Origin: Bolinopsis microptera | Lineage: Eukaryota; Ctenophora; Tentaculata; Lobata; Bolinopsidae | Reading direction: 5' to 3' | Length of the DNA: 64,000 nucleotides | Assembly: GCF_026151205.1 (NCBI RefSeq) | Contig: NC_087079.1 | Span: forward strand, 16,362,945-16,426,944 | In this document: positions 38,301 through 47,981 of the stretch, piece after piece | How positions within the stretch are numbered: the stretch's first letter is position 1 | Layout: every line of letters starts with the position of its first letter | Translations under genes and position numbers: made by a program | The notes under the pieces: generated by a model | Told to the model about the DNA's origin: nothing | Database searches by the model: none | The model's input: the letters and a program-made list of their open reading frames with translations, nothing else

Positions 38301-41300
38301 CAAGTTAAATCATCGTGTCTCTTATATGTTTCTAACCCAACTCCACTCAGTACTAGTATAGTAGTTTAAATTTAAATTTTTAAAATAGATAACATTGAGC
38401 AGTTTTCCGCTACACAGCTATCCATTTTCACAGGCTACAAGAGTGAGGAAATCACTATACTGACAACCTACAACGGACAGAAACACCTTATCAGAGATGT
38501 TGTGAAACAGAGGTGTGGGGATAACCCCGTGTTTGGTTTCCCTAAAACCATCACTACTGTCGACAGATATCAGGTTTGATGGTCGCTGCTAGGAGTAGTA
38601 GTATAGTAGGAGTCGTATTACTGATTATAAACATCTTTGGTTTTATTATGTGTATATAGGGGGGGGTCCAAGGGGAACTTTGGGGAACTTTGGGAAAGTC
38701 CCCCAAGATTTCTGAAGTTCCCCAAAAAAAAGTTCCCCAAAACTCCCCAAAGTTCCCCAAAATTCCCCAAAATTATTCAAAATTATTCAAAAATATTCAA
38801 AATTATTCAAAATTATTCAAAATTATTCAAAATTATTCAAAATTTCTCTAATATACATTAATACCCATTAATGTTAACATGTATGTTATTATAAGGTATA
38901 ATCTTAACTTACTTGTTGATACTTGCAGCATGATAATTTTTTTGGCATGATAATTTTTTTGGGGAACTTTGGGGAATTTTGGGGAACTTTCTGAAGTTCC
39001 CCAAAAAAAAGTTCCCCAAAATTCCCCAAAATTATTTGTTTCATTGATAATTTTTTGGGGAACTTTGGGAAAGTCCCCCAGGTTTCCTGAAGTTCCCCAA
39101 AAAAAAGTTCCCCAAAACTCCCCAAAGTTCCCCTTGGACCCCCCCCTATATAGTGGAAGTTATTGTTGATGATTTTATCGATCCCCTGTGTGACCCAGTA
39201 TGAAATTAAAGAATTGAGGAAGAAAAAGAAGGCTCCTAAAACAGTTTAACTAAAACCAAACTTTTCAGGGAAGTCAGAACAACTACATCCTGCTCTCCCT
39301 AGTCAGGACAAAGACTGTGGGTCATCTTCGTGACGTCAGACGGCTCATCGTGGCTATGTCACGTGCACGACTGGGACTCTACGTCTTCGCTAGAGTCGGT
39401 CAGTGCTGTCTTACTATTGGAAATTTTGTATTTTATGTGAACTAGAATTCACATGGCTAATGATGATGCATTTTCCGACAGTGGTCATTAATACAATTTC
39501 TAAAAACAAGTGCTTTCAATGTGTGTATAGTCATAGCAATTTACATGAAATTGTTATGAAATTGTAAAGGATAATTTGAATGTCACTTTAACTCTCGTTA
39601 ACATTTTTGACGAGACCTCAAATATATAAAAAATATTTTTGTATCTAACGAATAACTTTCTTATGCTGTAACAGCCAGTTTTTTATATCATGGCCAAAAG
39701 ATAAATAAGTTCCTGCAATCATTGTAGGAAAATAAATGCTCTAAAATGTTATTTCAAAAGGATTTAGATGTCACATACATTATCATTTCCGAAAAATCTA
39801 GTTAAATTTAAATTCAGGCAATCAATACAGGAAAAATATAAAAACCGTCCAATGTTCAATGGACATTGTCCCATACGTACATATTTTATCTGTCCACTCA
39901 ACAATTTACTGAACTTTTCATTACGTTGGGTAATCGTTGCGTTTTCAAATTATCACTCATGAGCTTTCTCGATTTCCGTCCTGTAATTGAGTGTCGTTAT
40001 ACAATGTTATACTAGTATACTGGATTGTCAAATTTCACATTTCCAATGCATTGCGTATCATAATGCTTGATGAACGGTTCGCCTTTTTATTTCTACAGTT
40101 CAAGATTTTGTCCCTGGTTTCTGGTTTAATAATGTTCTAACTAGTATAAACCAGGTTCCGAAAACATTAAATACTGTCTCATTAAACATGCAAATAATGA
40201 TTGCATCTTGTTGAATAAGTCCAGCTTGAGTCATCATGAGTTAATGCACCGTTTTTACCAACCTGATAGATCTCATTTACTGGCTGAGAGTGCTGCAAAA
40301 GCTAATTGTTTGAGTTTATTCCGTTTGACTTTACTGAAGGGGGGGTTTTGTTGGTTTATTTTTCCGCTGCAAGTCATATATCATGCCAAGACTTAAATTA
40401 GACAATGGTCGCAGAAATTATTATTGATATAACATTGTGCTCGAATAATTGTAATATCCAATGTCAACTTAACTTATAGAAAGTAGTCTTGAGTTGACTC
40501 TGATGGCAATATCTGCATCGTCTTCACTCATGTCTAACCGTACCTGTGAGATTGATAATGTTAACTTCAGAATATATATATTACAATAGGTTGAAGTAAG
40601 ACGTTTTCGGCAGCATGAATATATTGGTTGGTTCAACTGAAAACCGCGGTTGACATTAAGAAATGAAATATAGTAGATCATTATAGTGTGATTGTAACTT
40701 ACTTGTCAATGATGACTTCTGTTATTCCCATGAGAAAGGGAGAAGTTTCAGGAGTAGCAGATGTTACATCTCACATTGCATTTCCATTACGTCTTCAATC
40801 TTCATGGAGAAAAAAATTATATCCAGAAAAGTCTGCCCCTTCTAATTTTCCAAAATTTCATGCGTTTCCTTATATTAATCTAATTTCACTAATGGGACTA
40901 ATGTAGTATACTTCGATCTGACAATATTTATCTACTTTCCAGTAACAATAGGTTTACTGTCACACAAGCTACCGTAATTATCCAGAATATTTTCTAATAC
41001 CAGCTAGCATGAGTAATTATTGAACAGATGTAATCTACGTGAAATGAGAAGTTTTACCTGCGTTTTACCTGAAATTCAACTGAACGGAAGGGAGACTTCT
41101 CCGCAGACCGCAACCAATACAAGAAATATATTATCATGATTATGTCGTAACAAAAACATAGTACATACCATACATGATATAAACATCTTGAAAATGATCA
41201 AGGTAAAAAGAGATCAGCAAGGAGAGCTTATATTACCTGGCTAAGTCACCTGATTTGGGTTTTGTCTTGTTATCATTTATTGCAGTGCTTGTAACAGTGT

Positions 41301-44300
41301 TTTACATCTTCACAAAATGCTAACTAACATTTTTTATTAGTCAAAAACGAAATTTGAAAAGTAGTTCATAAAAAGCAAACGCCCTTAGCTTGCTTTTCTG
41401 AACTCTTGACAAATTGTAAAGGTAATGTATTAGGGCTACGTTTAAAGTAGTTCAATAATCCCAATAATCATAATTTCTACTCAAATAAGTCACCTGCTAA
41501 TTGAGGCTTAGCTTTGCATCTGTAGTTCTCTGATGACTTGTCTGAGTGGGAAAACCGTATCTTTGCTCCTTGCTTGATCCAACTCCAAGTCGAGCCAATA
41601 CACGTTGAGTCAGATATCGGGATGTTGAGCACCTCTTTGTCATTACAGTTCACCACTATTCTGATACCTAAGGTTCTAGTTAGGGTTATCCTCCATACCT
41701 TGTGTTCAGCAAAGGGGAGGATAGTTGGAAAGTCAGTCCATGATTTGCATTTAAGGATAGAATACAACGCTCTAGAGAGGAAGTCGAAAGAGATTCCGCC
41801 TGCTAGGTCTCCTTGTGAACTGTAGAACCGTACATCTACCTTATTTCGATTCCCCGCCATACTGCTCGTCTTTATTTCAAGAGAACACTTCTCCAGATCA
41901 AATTCTGTCATGGTTACCCGTTTTACTGGTATCCAGCCTGTTTGAAAAATATTATAAATTATAGGCCTACCAAATTTTAATATCAAAATGTGATCAGCAT
42001 TGAGAAATTATATTTTTCGTATGTATTTGACAATTTGTTTGACAAACGTTCAAATTCATTGAAAATGTGCGTAATCTATAACACACTAGAGTAGGGTAGG
42101 GTAATTACAGAGAAAAATTTTCCAACGAATTTAATGAGAAGGGTATACCTATAATAGGTATACACTTCTCATTAAATTCGTTGGAAAGTTGTTCTCTGCA
42201 AGTTGCAACTAACTAGATATTAAAATCATGTGGTGGGCCATGAAAAGTGCAATATTTGTTTACCTTCGTCAGCAGTTAACTCCACCGCAAAGAGAAGAAA
42301 GTAGAAAGAAAGCATTCTCCGACGATTCCGTCTTTAAGAAAAGGAAAATCTTGTATGTTTCTGTAAACTATCGAAGCTTTCTAACTAACAAAATAATGAG
42401 TGATTGGACTGAACTGCGCTCATAAAACAGCCTTTATAATAGCCGTTTGTCGCAAGGTTTCTACTTTTCATCATCACGTGATCAAATCTCGCCTATTACA
42501 GCGTCCCTAGCTTAGCCAGCCAATTACAAATTAAAGATCCATTAAGCCTCTACTGGATGAGTTGTCCCACATAGAAGATATTTTGTTATTTTTGAACCTA
42601 TTGTAAATTTATAAAAGCCTTACTTTTCTTTTGAACTACCAGCTTTGTAAGTCGTATCGTAGACACATTTGCTCTTTCTAAATTTCAAACTATCATGTGG
42701 ACAATCCCTGTAAATTTAATTCGGAAAATTATTCTTCTCGATGCTTCGATCAGATTGTCAGAGATTTCTGTACGTTTGTTCAGTGAACGAACGTGCAAAT
42801 TGGGGGAGAAATAGTAAGTTGCATAGTAACGTCTAACGGGGTGACACACAATTTCATTCACAGACATGTAGCCTGATTACCTGACATCAGATTCCGAGAC
42901 ATCTTATTCGACCCCGAGATCCAAACCTTACTACCCGGCATGTTTAATTCCATAGGAATTAATATCTGAAATCCAATATTCAGAAATATAATATTTTCAT
43001 TTGAATCGGCTTTATCCTCGGTTATTTAGCATGGTTTAAGAACAGCGATTTTGATAACTTTCTGGGGGGGGGGGGTCAACCTCATTTTACCTCATTTAAC
43101 CTCATCCCAATTTTGCCTTTTTTGGCTGGCCTCATGAGGTAAAATGAGGTAAATCTCGGCAAAAATTTTTAACAGGTAAAATTCTCTAAATCGTCAATTT
43201 AGTCACGAAGGAGTATGGGAGGAGTTCTAAATGTGTGCTCCTCTAATATAAACAGTAGGAAATGGTTAACTTTAGTCGAGGTCTCAGGTCTCTACAATGT
43301 CGGAAAGTTCCTGCAGGAATTTGCGCATTGCGCTGAAGCGCAAGATTCACAGCGCCAAAAGCGAAGGTCGTAGAGACATGAGACCTTGACTAAAGTTAAC
43401 CATTTCATACCATTGCTATAAGAGTATGCCACTTTCAGAGTCCTGAACACACTCCAATATCTCTTAATCGTCAATTGTATGAATTTTACCTGTTAAAATA
43501 TATCATCTTTTACTGATATCAATTTAGTTTAACACTGTTAGTTTTAAAAAAGAAAATAATACTTCACACCAAACTAACACACAATATGAGAATATAAAGA
43601 GGAAGGTTTTCTTGGAGACCTGGACCATCAAAATAGTGTACATTGCTGCTGTCATTGTCAAGACTCCAGAATAAGAGGGTCTAGTTGTGGGATTATGCTG
43701 GATAACAGATATGATAAGTGGTAACATCCTACAAAAGAATGTTAGCTTACTAAGGAATCTTCCTCTTACCGAATTATACAAGAAGTTAACTAAGTTCGTC
43801 CTAGTCCTAAGCATTATCTTGTTTCAGAGGGAATGAGTGATTTAAAAAGATGAGGCCAAAGAGTTAGTTGTGAAGAAGGCATTTGTACTCTGTAATTTCT
43901 AAGCTAATTTTTTTCGATATTTATAGCTATTTACTGATCTTGTTTTGACGTATCAGCAAGAGATCTCAGATCACTGGACCTCGTTAGTTGTTAGTCATGT
44001 TATGCTGATCCAGTTAGTGACGAGCTATGAAGTAATCATTCGACCTCATTTAATACTGATCCTATCAATGACGAGCTATGAAGTAATCAGTGGATCTCGT
44101 CAATGCTCATCCTGTCCGGACTGTCAGTGACGAGTTATGAAGAAATAAATGAAGACCTCATTAATTCCTTGTTCCAAGAAGATATTCCTCTGGTAACAAC
44201 CCCTTCTGGCCTGCTTCTGAACATAATATGAAGATTCGAAAACCTAGTCTACCTAAATTGGAACTTGCTGACTGCATTGGAAAGTGGAGAACAATCGAGA

Positions 44301-47300
44301 AATGATAATCAGTGCCAGGATATAATCAAAGTTGAATTCGGAATCCAAGGAAAATCTTCCTTTTTTATATTATCATATTGTGCGTTAGTTTGGTGTGAAG
44401 TAATATGTTCTTTTTTAAAACTAACAGTGTTTTAAACTAAATTGATATCAGTTAAAGATGGTATATTTTAACAGGTAAAATTCATATAATTGACGATTAA
44501 GAGCTGTAGGAGTGTGTTCAGGACTCTGAAAGTGGCATACTCTGATTGCAATGGTATGAAATGGTTAACTTTAGTCAAGGTCTCATGTCTCTACGACCTT
44601 CGCTTTTGGCGCAGTGAATCTTGCGCTTCAGCGCAATGCGCAAATTCCTGCAGGAACTTCCCGACATTGTAGAGACCTGAAACCTCGACTAAAGTTAACC
44701 ATTTGCTACTGTTTATATTAGAGGAGCACACATTTAGAACTCCTTCCAAACTCCTTCGTGACTAAATTGACGATTTAGATAATTTTACCTGTTAAAAATT
44801 GGTGAAAAATATGGGCGTGGCCCAAGTCAGTATTATACGAAACCGTAGACATAAAAAATTGTTTGGTTGTTCCTGATCCTGTAGAGCAACTAATTAGAGG
44901 TGATATCTAATTATTTAAACGAAAAGTGGTTTTGTGAACCGCCCCCGAACCGCCTTTTATTCTACAGCGAATCATGAACATTGAACATGTACATAAGAAC
45001 TTAGAATTGTATGAAGTATGAGTTTATATGAGTAATTTATTATGAAATTACCTTTCACTATGCAATTTCGACTAAATTCATGTAGATATCCAATCCAGTT
45101 CCATGCACAACTGTTGTTTACATTTGGTCTAGTTAGACACAATTTGTTTCAGAGTGACTCGATAATCGCAATATCAAACTAAGATATTATTTAAATGGTT
45201 CATGTCATGCAATGCGGAAATATCCCCATAAATTGACAACTGCCAAAGTGACACTAAAGTTATTGCTAATTCCTTTACAAAACTTAGCAAGTGCTATTAA
45301 CAATTTCCTAATGGATCATGGAAATTGAAATGTTCAATTTTCTTTTCATAAATAATAATTATGATGCGAAGTTTTATTTACCCCAAGTTTGGAGAGTAAG
45401 TAGGTTAAACTGGGAATGCCCCTTCCCAGGGACCACATCACCCCTAATAAACCATTAAATATCATGGGAGACCACGCACAGCCTCGAATTATAGTATAAT
45501 GACTTCGAATAAACCTTTTTTGTCTCTAAAAAAAGGCTTAGAAAACTAGATTTATTTACCTCATTTTACCTCATTTTACCTCATCCCAATTTTGCCTTTT
45601 TTGGCTGGCCTCATGAGGTAAAATGAGGTTGACCCCCCCCCCCCTTTCTGTAAGTTAACAATACGACTCCCCCAGGTATATTTGCTAACTGCTACGAGTT
45701 GACCCCCGCCTTCAAACAGCTCCTGAAGCATCCCACAGAGCTCCACATATATCCTGACGAGAGGTTCCCCACAAACAGGTATACCTGGAGACCCGCGTGT
45801 TTCTGCTGTCGAAAGGGGATATTGATATCTGTGAATGATAGTATGAAATATGATGTAGTTTTTAATTTAAACCGAAGGGCTACTTTTCGATGCCTAATTT
45901 TTAGGTGGTGACCCAAATATAATATTCTCTTTAAAATCTGTGAATTTTAACGATCTTAACCTTGTTAACAGGAAGACTGGAGACTTGCCACCTTCTGCTA
46001 AGGTCATCAAGGATATGCCGGAGATGAGCAAGTTTGTGTACGATTACTACTACCAAGTAATTGAAAAGTTGACGAAGGAGCAGAATGAGCTTAACAAGCA
46101 AAAAGAAGCTGTTGAATCTGCTGCTCATAGATTCCAGGTATGAATAATAATCGGCTACGAAATTAGTTTAATTAGATTATTAAGTTAAGTAATCAAAAAG
46201 AAGTTAAGAATAATGACCAAACTGCTCGCTATCCTGTCTCCACTATCACAGATTTTAGCTTTTACAAGGGTTGTATGGGATAGTCAAAGTTTTTGAAATT
46301 AGAAATTCTTCGCCTTGTTATTACTTTGAACTTAATTTTAAGACCTCATGAAATTCACAAGAATATCTCTCTAGACACCTAAGGAAGCTAAAACGATAGA
46401 TGCACCGATTGAGGAAGATCCTGAAAAGAAGAAGAAGAACCTGGAAGAAACTCTTGCTCAGCCGGTAAGGATCTGCTTCTAGCAGCTTATTTCTTGTTCA
46501 CCGTTTTTACAGCAATATTGTATACGATAATGCCATTATCTTATAGTACAATCCTTAACTTCAGCTACACTGAATATCACTTTAGATTATTTTAGTTTTC
46601 ATTGTTTTTGTTTCTTTTAGGTAACAACCCTCTTTTAACTGTTGCCTAAAAATATTGTCTCCTCAGTTCCTGGCAATAGACGACGTTGGTACAGCAGAAG
46701 ACCGGGATGATAGCGAGAATAGTGATAACGAGGATGTTGTCCATCCAATCCGGATACTGCCCTCTAACTTCCAGGATGTAAGGGACGAGTTCCAGCCCTT
46801 TCCTCACGTCAAATGTAAGTAGCACTATCGATGTGTTTTATATCACAGCAATAACCAAACAATACTTAGTTAAACAAATTAATTTATACTAATCAATAGT
46901 ATATTAATTTTCAGCCTGGAATATCAGAAAATCGCCATTAATACAGATACCTGAATTTTGTAGAGCCTCTAGGTCTCTTTTGGGCAATAATGAAGTATCG
47001 GTTAAACAAATACATTTCCAGATGAGGAGGAAGAAACAGAAGAGCAGTCGAGTGAGGCAGCAGCAGCAACTGAGCAGTCCGCTGAAATGGAGACGACCCA
47101 GACTGAGCAGGATCAACCAGCTGAAGATATTGCTGGAATTCAAGAGACCGAGGTAGACTCCAACAAGGAAGCGGGAGAGAAGGACGAAACTGAGGCAGTG
47201 GAGGAGATACCTGATAACGATGCAGGTGTGAACAGTAAACCGGTTGAGGATGTAGAGATGAGAGATGAGAAAGAGAAGGAGGGAGACAGCGAGGAGGGTG

Positions 47301-47344
47301 AGGAGGAGGAATGCGGGCCTTCTCTCGACATGATGAGATCCTGA
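12038..47344 (+). CDS. AQR: RNA helicase Aquarius (intron-binding protein 160), whole gene, 35 coding exons
   Basis: Aquarius is a superfamily 1 (Upf1-like) RNA helicase of the spliceosome that binds the intron upstream of the branch point. The exons follow the order of vertebrate AQR: N-terminal helical ARM-like region (exons 1-10), linker and beta-barrel region (11-17), helicase core (18-31), then a charged tail (32-35). Visible motifs are Walker A GPPGTGKT (about residues 818-825), motif II MEESAQ (about 1058), motif III region GDHHQLPP (about 1092) and motif VI VAMSRAR (about 1289). Every exon joins in phase to the next; the total is 4743 nt with stop, about 1580 aa, somewhat longer than the roughly 1485-aa human protein. 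The start is the ATG at 12038, 26 codons before a good AAG/GTTAGG donor, with a hydrophilic N-terminus; an additional 5' exon is not excluded. Exon coordinates are in the four sub-entries. Identification is by recalled family similarity, not a search. Confidence 0.95.
12145..12273. repeat. Foldback element in AQR intron 1
   Basis: AATACCTTACTCGGGAATAT at 12145 and its complement ending at 12273 form 23-bp arms around about 83 bp, with a second inner inverted pair (ATGACTGGGA / TCCCAGTCAT). It is MITE-like. Confidence 0.8.
14736..15422 (+). CDS. Secreted ShKT + CAP/SCP-domain protein, nested in AQR intron 8
   Basis: This is an intronless 228-aa gene on the same strand as AQR, entirely inside intron 8. 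Residues 1-18 are a signal peptide (hydrophobic, ending VLSA). Residues 20-67 form a six-cysteine ShKT-like module (C20, C33, C51, C60, C64, C67, with the CxxxCxxC ending). Residues about 78-222 are a CAP domain (CRISP/antigen 5/PR-1): [15 protein letters not shown], and the CAP1 signature [15 protein letters not shown] at 170-184. The usual GEN(L/I) motif reads GANI (132-135), so one acidic residue of the CAP cavity is replaced. ShKT modules occur in potassium-channel toxins and also in many non-toxic secreted proteins; CAP proteins act outside the cell in defence, venom or development. Role here is unknown. A possible AATAAA poly(A) signal lies near 15567. Confidence 0.88.
   Translation: MLLFLVTCLLFVQTVLSAYCIDQTRFKIGNKPCDELLESLGDDIEDLNTMCAEKGISKTCRWSCHSCRINPSATKRTSLNFHNHLRKNHRARKLNWDIDLENSATQQCRKLAGLGWIENQILPNAGKNTFHGANIRQYSRIALYAARQWYKEEKLYNYKEHVYQTETAKFTRMVWKGVTHVGCGYARSQEYSKAKGVTNHVYYCCHYLPAGNFLNMFEYNVGKQRKGM
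16108..16315 (+). repeat. Tandem partial duplication of AQR exon 10 end plus donor
   Basis: A unit of about 127 bp covering the last 54 bases of exon 10, its GTTAGC donor and the start of intron 10 is repeated at 16235-16315, with a TTAATTAA-rich spacer. The second copy still encodes [17 protein letters not shown] but has no acceptor of its own. Confidence 0.85.
17853..18904. other. Unrecognised insertion between satellite blocks
   Basis: A frame at 18327-18788 (153 codons) has low-complexity Ser/Thr/Asn-rich sequence and an overlapping cysteine-containing frame, but no recognisable domain. It may be a decayed mobile element. I do not call a gene. Confidence 0.35.
18905..19699. mobile_element. 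Copy 2 of the G/C-run-ended transposon family (right part only)
   Basis: It matches 44875-45644 and 10250-11011 with many small indels, and ends with GGTTGA plus a C run at 19699. It is truncated on the left and inserted among the satellites. Confidence 0.8.
22300..23410. repeat. Second satellite with a higher-order repeat of about 660 bp
   Basis: Units starting ATGAGCCAAAAATATTTTTT recur near 22310, 22555, 22729, 22970, 23215 and 23389. Spacings of about 245, 174 and 241 repeat, giving a 660-bp higher-order unit present about 1.7 times. Each contains GACTCGAGGGATCCCCTTTG and CGCAATACGAGCTCGGAAGC. Confidence 0.9.
23411..24469. other. Unassigned spacer between opposed satellite arrays
   Basis: It contains short imperfect repeats (AAAATCG.GATTTGTCG near 23580-23650) and TCACCTGA-type repeats near 24070-24160. 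No gene recognised. Confidence 0.45.
24470..27315. repeat. Same satellite in inverted orientation, about 15 units
   Basis: Units of about 187 bp read ACCCCGGAACATAAAAGCAC, GGGATGGGCGTGGCCCCTGG, TTGAGAGGTCGAAACTTG: the reverse complement of the forward array with its own fixed differences. Variant units (GCTGTATTTCGG at 25232 and 26333; GATTTCTGTAATTT at 25421 and 26521) recur about 1.1 kb apart, so blocks of six units were duplicated. Confidence 0.95.
27920..32444 (+). CDS. AQR: AQR exons 14-26 (beta-barrel region through helicase motifs I-III)
   Basis: Exons: 27920-28037, 28189-28332, 28453-28673, 28869-28993, 29157-29318, 29448-29604, 30082-30162, 30481-30583, 30815-30953 (or 30962), 31513-31597, 31833-31961, 32097-32192, 32326-32444. 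Exon 16 contains the very conserved [20 protein letters not shown] and [11 protein letters not shown]. The Walker A loop is split: GPPG ends exon 18 and TGKTD begins exon 19. Motif Ia is [15 protein letters not shown] (exon 19). Exon 25 carries MEESAQ, where vertebrate AQR has MEEAAQ; exon 26 carries [26 protein letters not shown] (quoted in part of the motif). The exon 22 end is ambiguous: a GC donor at 30954 gives KG/DSY, while a GT donor at 30963 adds three residues; both keep frame. Exon 26 ends in GTAGGT, and its last about 35 bases were amplified into a minisatellite. Confidence 0.92.
30964..31290 (+). repeat. (TTTAC)n microsatellite abutting the AQR exon 22 donor
   Basis: About 60 pentanucleotide copies with a few variants (TTTGAC, CTTCAC, then TTTACCGC) begin within 1-11 bases of the exon 22 splice donor. 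Purity suggests ongoing length change, which the assembly may not have sized correctly. Confidence 0.95.
31400..31466. repeat. Near-perfect hairpin in AQR intron 22
   Basis: AACAGGTTCCTTATTTT and its complement abut with almost no loop, extended by TTTTTCTGATT / AATCAGAAAAA, giving about 30-bp arms. Confidence 0.8.
32445..32577 (+). repeat. Exon-26-derived minisatellite, left part
   Basis: About two copies of GAGCCTCTTCACTCGCTTTA..ACTAGGTAGGTCTC follow exon 26. The array is interrupted by a transposon at 32584 and resumes at 36174. Confidence 0.85.
33110..33208. mobile_element. 99-bp MITE with CAGTGGCGAAACG termini
   Basis: CAGTGGCGAAACG at 33110 is mirrored by CGTTTCGCCACTG ending 33208. 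A clear target duplication is not seen. It is nested in the 3.6-kb element. Confidence 0.75.
33604..33646. repeat. Short hairpin in the 3.6-kb element
   Basis: ATAGGTTGACCTCCCAC and its complement enclose an 11-base loop. Confidence 0.8.
34150..35195 (+). mobile_element. Decayed Mutator-like (MULE) element
   Basis: Inverted ends carry two copies of CGACATCTGTCCGACAG on each side (34165-34205; complement 35145-35187). Between them, broken plus-strand frames at 34690-34985 read [18 protein letters not shown], then a stop, [18 protein letters not shown], and in another frame [16 protein letters not shown]. These match the DGTF...YQLYTIHG and D.E.A...A motifs of MULE transposases. Stops and frameshifts show it is dead. 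Confidence 0.75.
35195..35390. repeat. Telomere-like CCCTAA/CCCTGA hexamer array
   Basis: About 30 hexamers, mostly CCCTGA mixed with CCCTAA (the animal telomere unit on this strand), adjoin the MULE right end; a few CCCTAA units also lie left of it near 34135. This is an internal, variant telomere-like tract. Confidence 0.85.
36174..37345 (+). repeat. Exon-26-derived minisatellite with repeated splice donors, right part
   Basis: About 21 tandem units of 55-75 bp each contain the last about 35 bases of AQR exon 26 ([12 protein letters not shown]) followed by its GTAGGT donor and intron start (CTCCTATAGGGTATTATA). Two intron tails (TATTATACAGAG and TAATATGGAACAGAG) and two exon variants (TCGCTTTATTCGAC, TCGCTTTATTAGAC) alternate. 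Every unit is in the sense orientation. Confidence 0.95.
37417..37510. mobile_element. Mariner-type MITE, 94 bp, TA target
   Basis: Termini CAGGGTGGCCCATAAAACAC and exact complement (about 34-bp arms) are flanked by TA on both sides. CAGGGTG.CCCA is typical of mariner-like ends. It lies 105 bp before AQR exon 27. Confidence 0.85.
37615..39398 (+). CDS. AQR: AQR exons 27-30 (helicase motifs IV-VI)
   Basis: Exons: 37615-37769, 37973-38090, 38434-38573, 39269-39398. Family hallmarks are [22 protein letters not shown] (exon 27, quoted in part in the family as NLYNWRYK), [24 protein letters not shown] (exon 28; key part [14 protein letters not shown]), [18 protein letters not shown] (exon 29) and TTVDRYQGSQNDYILL-like sequence across exons 29/30, where vertebrates have VDRFQGQQNDY and this gene reads [23 protein letters not shown] in exon 30 is motif VI with the arginine finger. 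Exon 29 has a broken upstream copy of its acceptor and first codons at about 38228-38295. Introns 28-30 carry several foldback elements. Confidence 0.92.
38228..38295 (+). pseudogene. Partial upstream duplicate of the AQR exon 29 acceptor and start
   Basis: CCATTTTCACAGGTTACAAG followed by codons for [10 protein letters not shown] and a stop duplicates the true acceptor region at 38420-38465. Flanking AACATTAAACAGTTTTCC / AACATTGAGCAGTTTTCC is shared, so it is a local tandem duplication. Use of this acceptor would truncate the protein. Confidence 0.85.
38655..39155. mobile_element. Foldback element of GGGGAACTTTGGGG type in AQR intron 29
   Basis: TATAGGGGGGGGTCCAAGGGG on the left is mirrored by CCCCTTGGACCCCCCCCTATA on the right. 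Inside are further inverted GGGGAACTT / AAGTTCCCC blocks and a 10-bp tandem (AAAATTATTC) at 38762-38845. The duplicated target is probably TATA. Confidence 0.8.
39399..41476. other. AQR intron 30, first part
   Basis: AT-rich sequence with no gene, repeat family or RNA that I can support. Confidence 0.5.
41477..42315 (-). CDS. Small secreted protein, two exons, antisense in AQR intron 30
   Basis: Exon 1 (42315-42264) encodes 17 residues of a signal peptide, [17 protein letters not shown], and ends in phase 1 at a GTAAAC donor. Exon 2 (41937-41477) begins after TTTTCAAACAG and continues GWIPVKRV to a stop, giving about 170 aa. The mature part contains [42 protein letters not shown] and [13 protein letters not shown] (shortened here to recognisable cores), a beta-strand-rich pattern with W, R and N positions that I have seen in short secreted beta-sandwich proteins of marine invertebrates; I cannot name the domain with certainty and do not assign a function. 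Start choice rests on the signal peptide and on the matching exon phases. A copy of exon 1 alone, still open, sits at 60512-60563 in the inverted duplication. Confidence 0.65.
42113..42190. repeat. Hairpin upstream of the nested secreted gene
   Basis: TTTCCAACGAATTTAATGAG and its complement flank GGTATACCTATAATAGGTATAC. A related single arm remains in the inverted copy near 60660-60700. Confidence 0.8.
43064..45644. mobile_element. 2.6-kb long-inverted-repeat transposon in AQR intron 30 (copy 3, most complete)
   Basis: It begins with a G run plus TCAACCTCATTTTACCTCAT and ends with the complement plus a C run; TTTCT flanks both sides (43059-43063, 45645-45649). Inverted similarity continues inward for roughly 500 bp (43150-43600 against 44340-44810), with an extra about 730-bp block in the right arm. 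A self-complementary hairpin with GCGCTTCAGCGCAATGCGC lies in each arm (43330, 44625). No transposase frame is present. The empty site is preserved at about 59770-59790. Confidence 0.9.
45676..47344 (+). CDS. AQR: AQR exons 31-35 (end of helicase core and acidic C-terminal tail)
   Basis: Exons: 45676-45778, 45972-46137, 46375-46464, 46667-46814, 47022-47344, stop TGA 47342-47344. Exon 31 ([16 protein letters not shown]) matches the end of the vertebrate helicase core, and exon 32 ([20 protein letters not shown]) the conserved segment after it. Exons 33-35 are low-complexity: a lysine cluster (EKKKKNLEE), then a long Glu/Asp-rich tail with an Ala run, as in the acidic, poorly conserved AQR C-terminus. 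The tail is longer than in vertebrates. Exon 31 starts only 32 bases after a 2.6-kb transposon. A frameshifted inverted duplicate of exons 31-33 lies at 58930-59775. Confidence 0.9.
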
Positions 47345-47981
47345 ACCTGAGCTTCAAACGCAGAAAGTTAAACTTAAAGCGTCCATCAGCCAGTTACTTC
47401 ACAAATATGTGCACTTAATTTATACATTTTATTCTTTTTTATTATATTTACTCGCTTTTATGTCATGACGAAGATTTTATTTTTGTTCTAAATCAAATTT
47501 CTCATTTAATTGCAGCCTCATTTTATCTCAGCCTCTCTTCAAATGTTAGATATGTGCTGTTATTTTTGATCTTTTCCTTGGTGGACGCTTTTGTTTTGGA
47601 TTGGCAGGTTCCATTTAAGATTGTTCAGCGAATGATTTTTCTCAAAATGAAATGTTTTCTTTATATTGAAAATATCTTTTACTTTTTATTTAGTTAACTA
47701 TTTTATTTAGTTAAAAATATGACCTGAGTTCTTCCTATTCCTAGGACTCTTCTAGAAAAATATCTACGTTCGAATGTATAATAATTAAGGACCCTCGAGC
47801 GTTTCGAGATTTTTCTAGAAGGACCTCTATTAACATTGAACATTAGGTACCAGAGCTACCTAGAGAACGAGTCAAATTCCAAAGTAATAGTCTGTTATAA
47901 CGAGCGGGCATAGAGTGATTATCCATCAGCATTTTAACCCCATGTCATGTGATCCGAAATCAGCTTTCAAAATACGTCTTT

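Noticed and set aside
44490-44672. Sixty-codon frame repeated at 43292 and in transposon copy 1
   Set aside because: It lies in the hairpin arms of the non-coding transposon and reads the same on opposite strands.
47087-47331. Serine-rich minus-strand frames opposite AQR exon 35
   Set aside because: They are the antisense of Glu-rich codons (GAG/GAA read as CTC/TTC and TCC).
47087-47344. Separate acidic protein starting at 47087
   Set aside because: It is the end of AQR exon 35, which is open from 47022 and joins exon 34 in phase.
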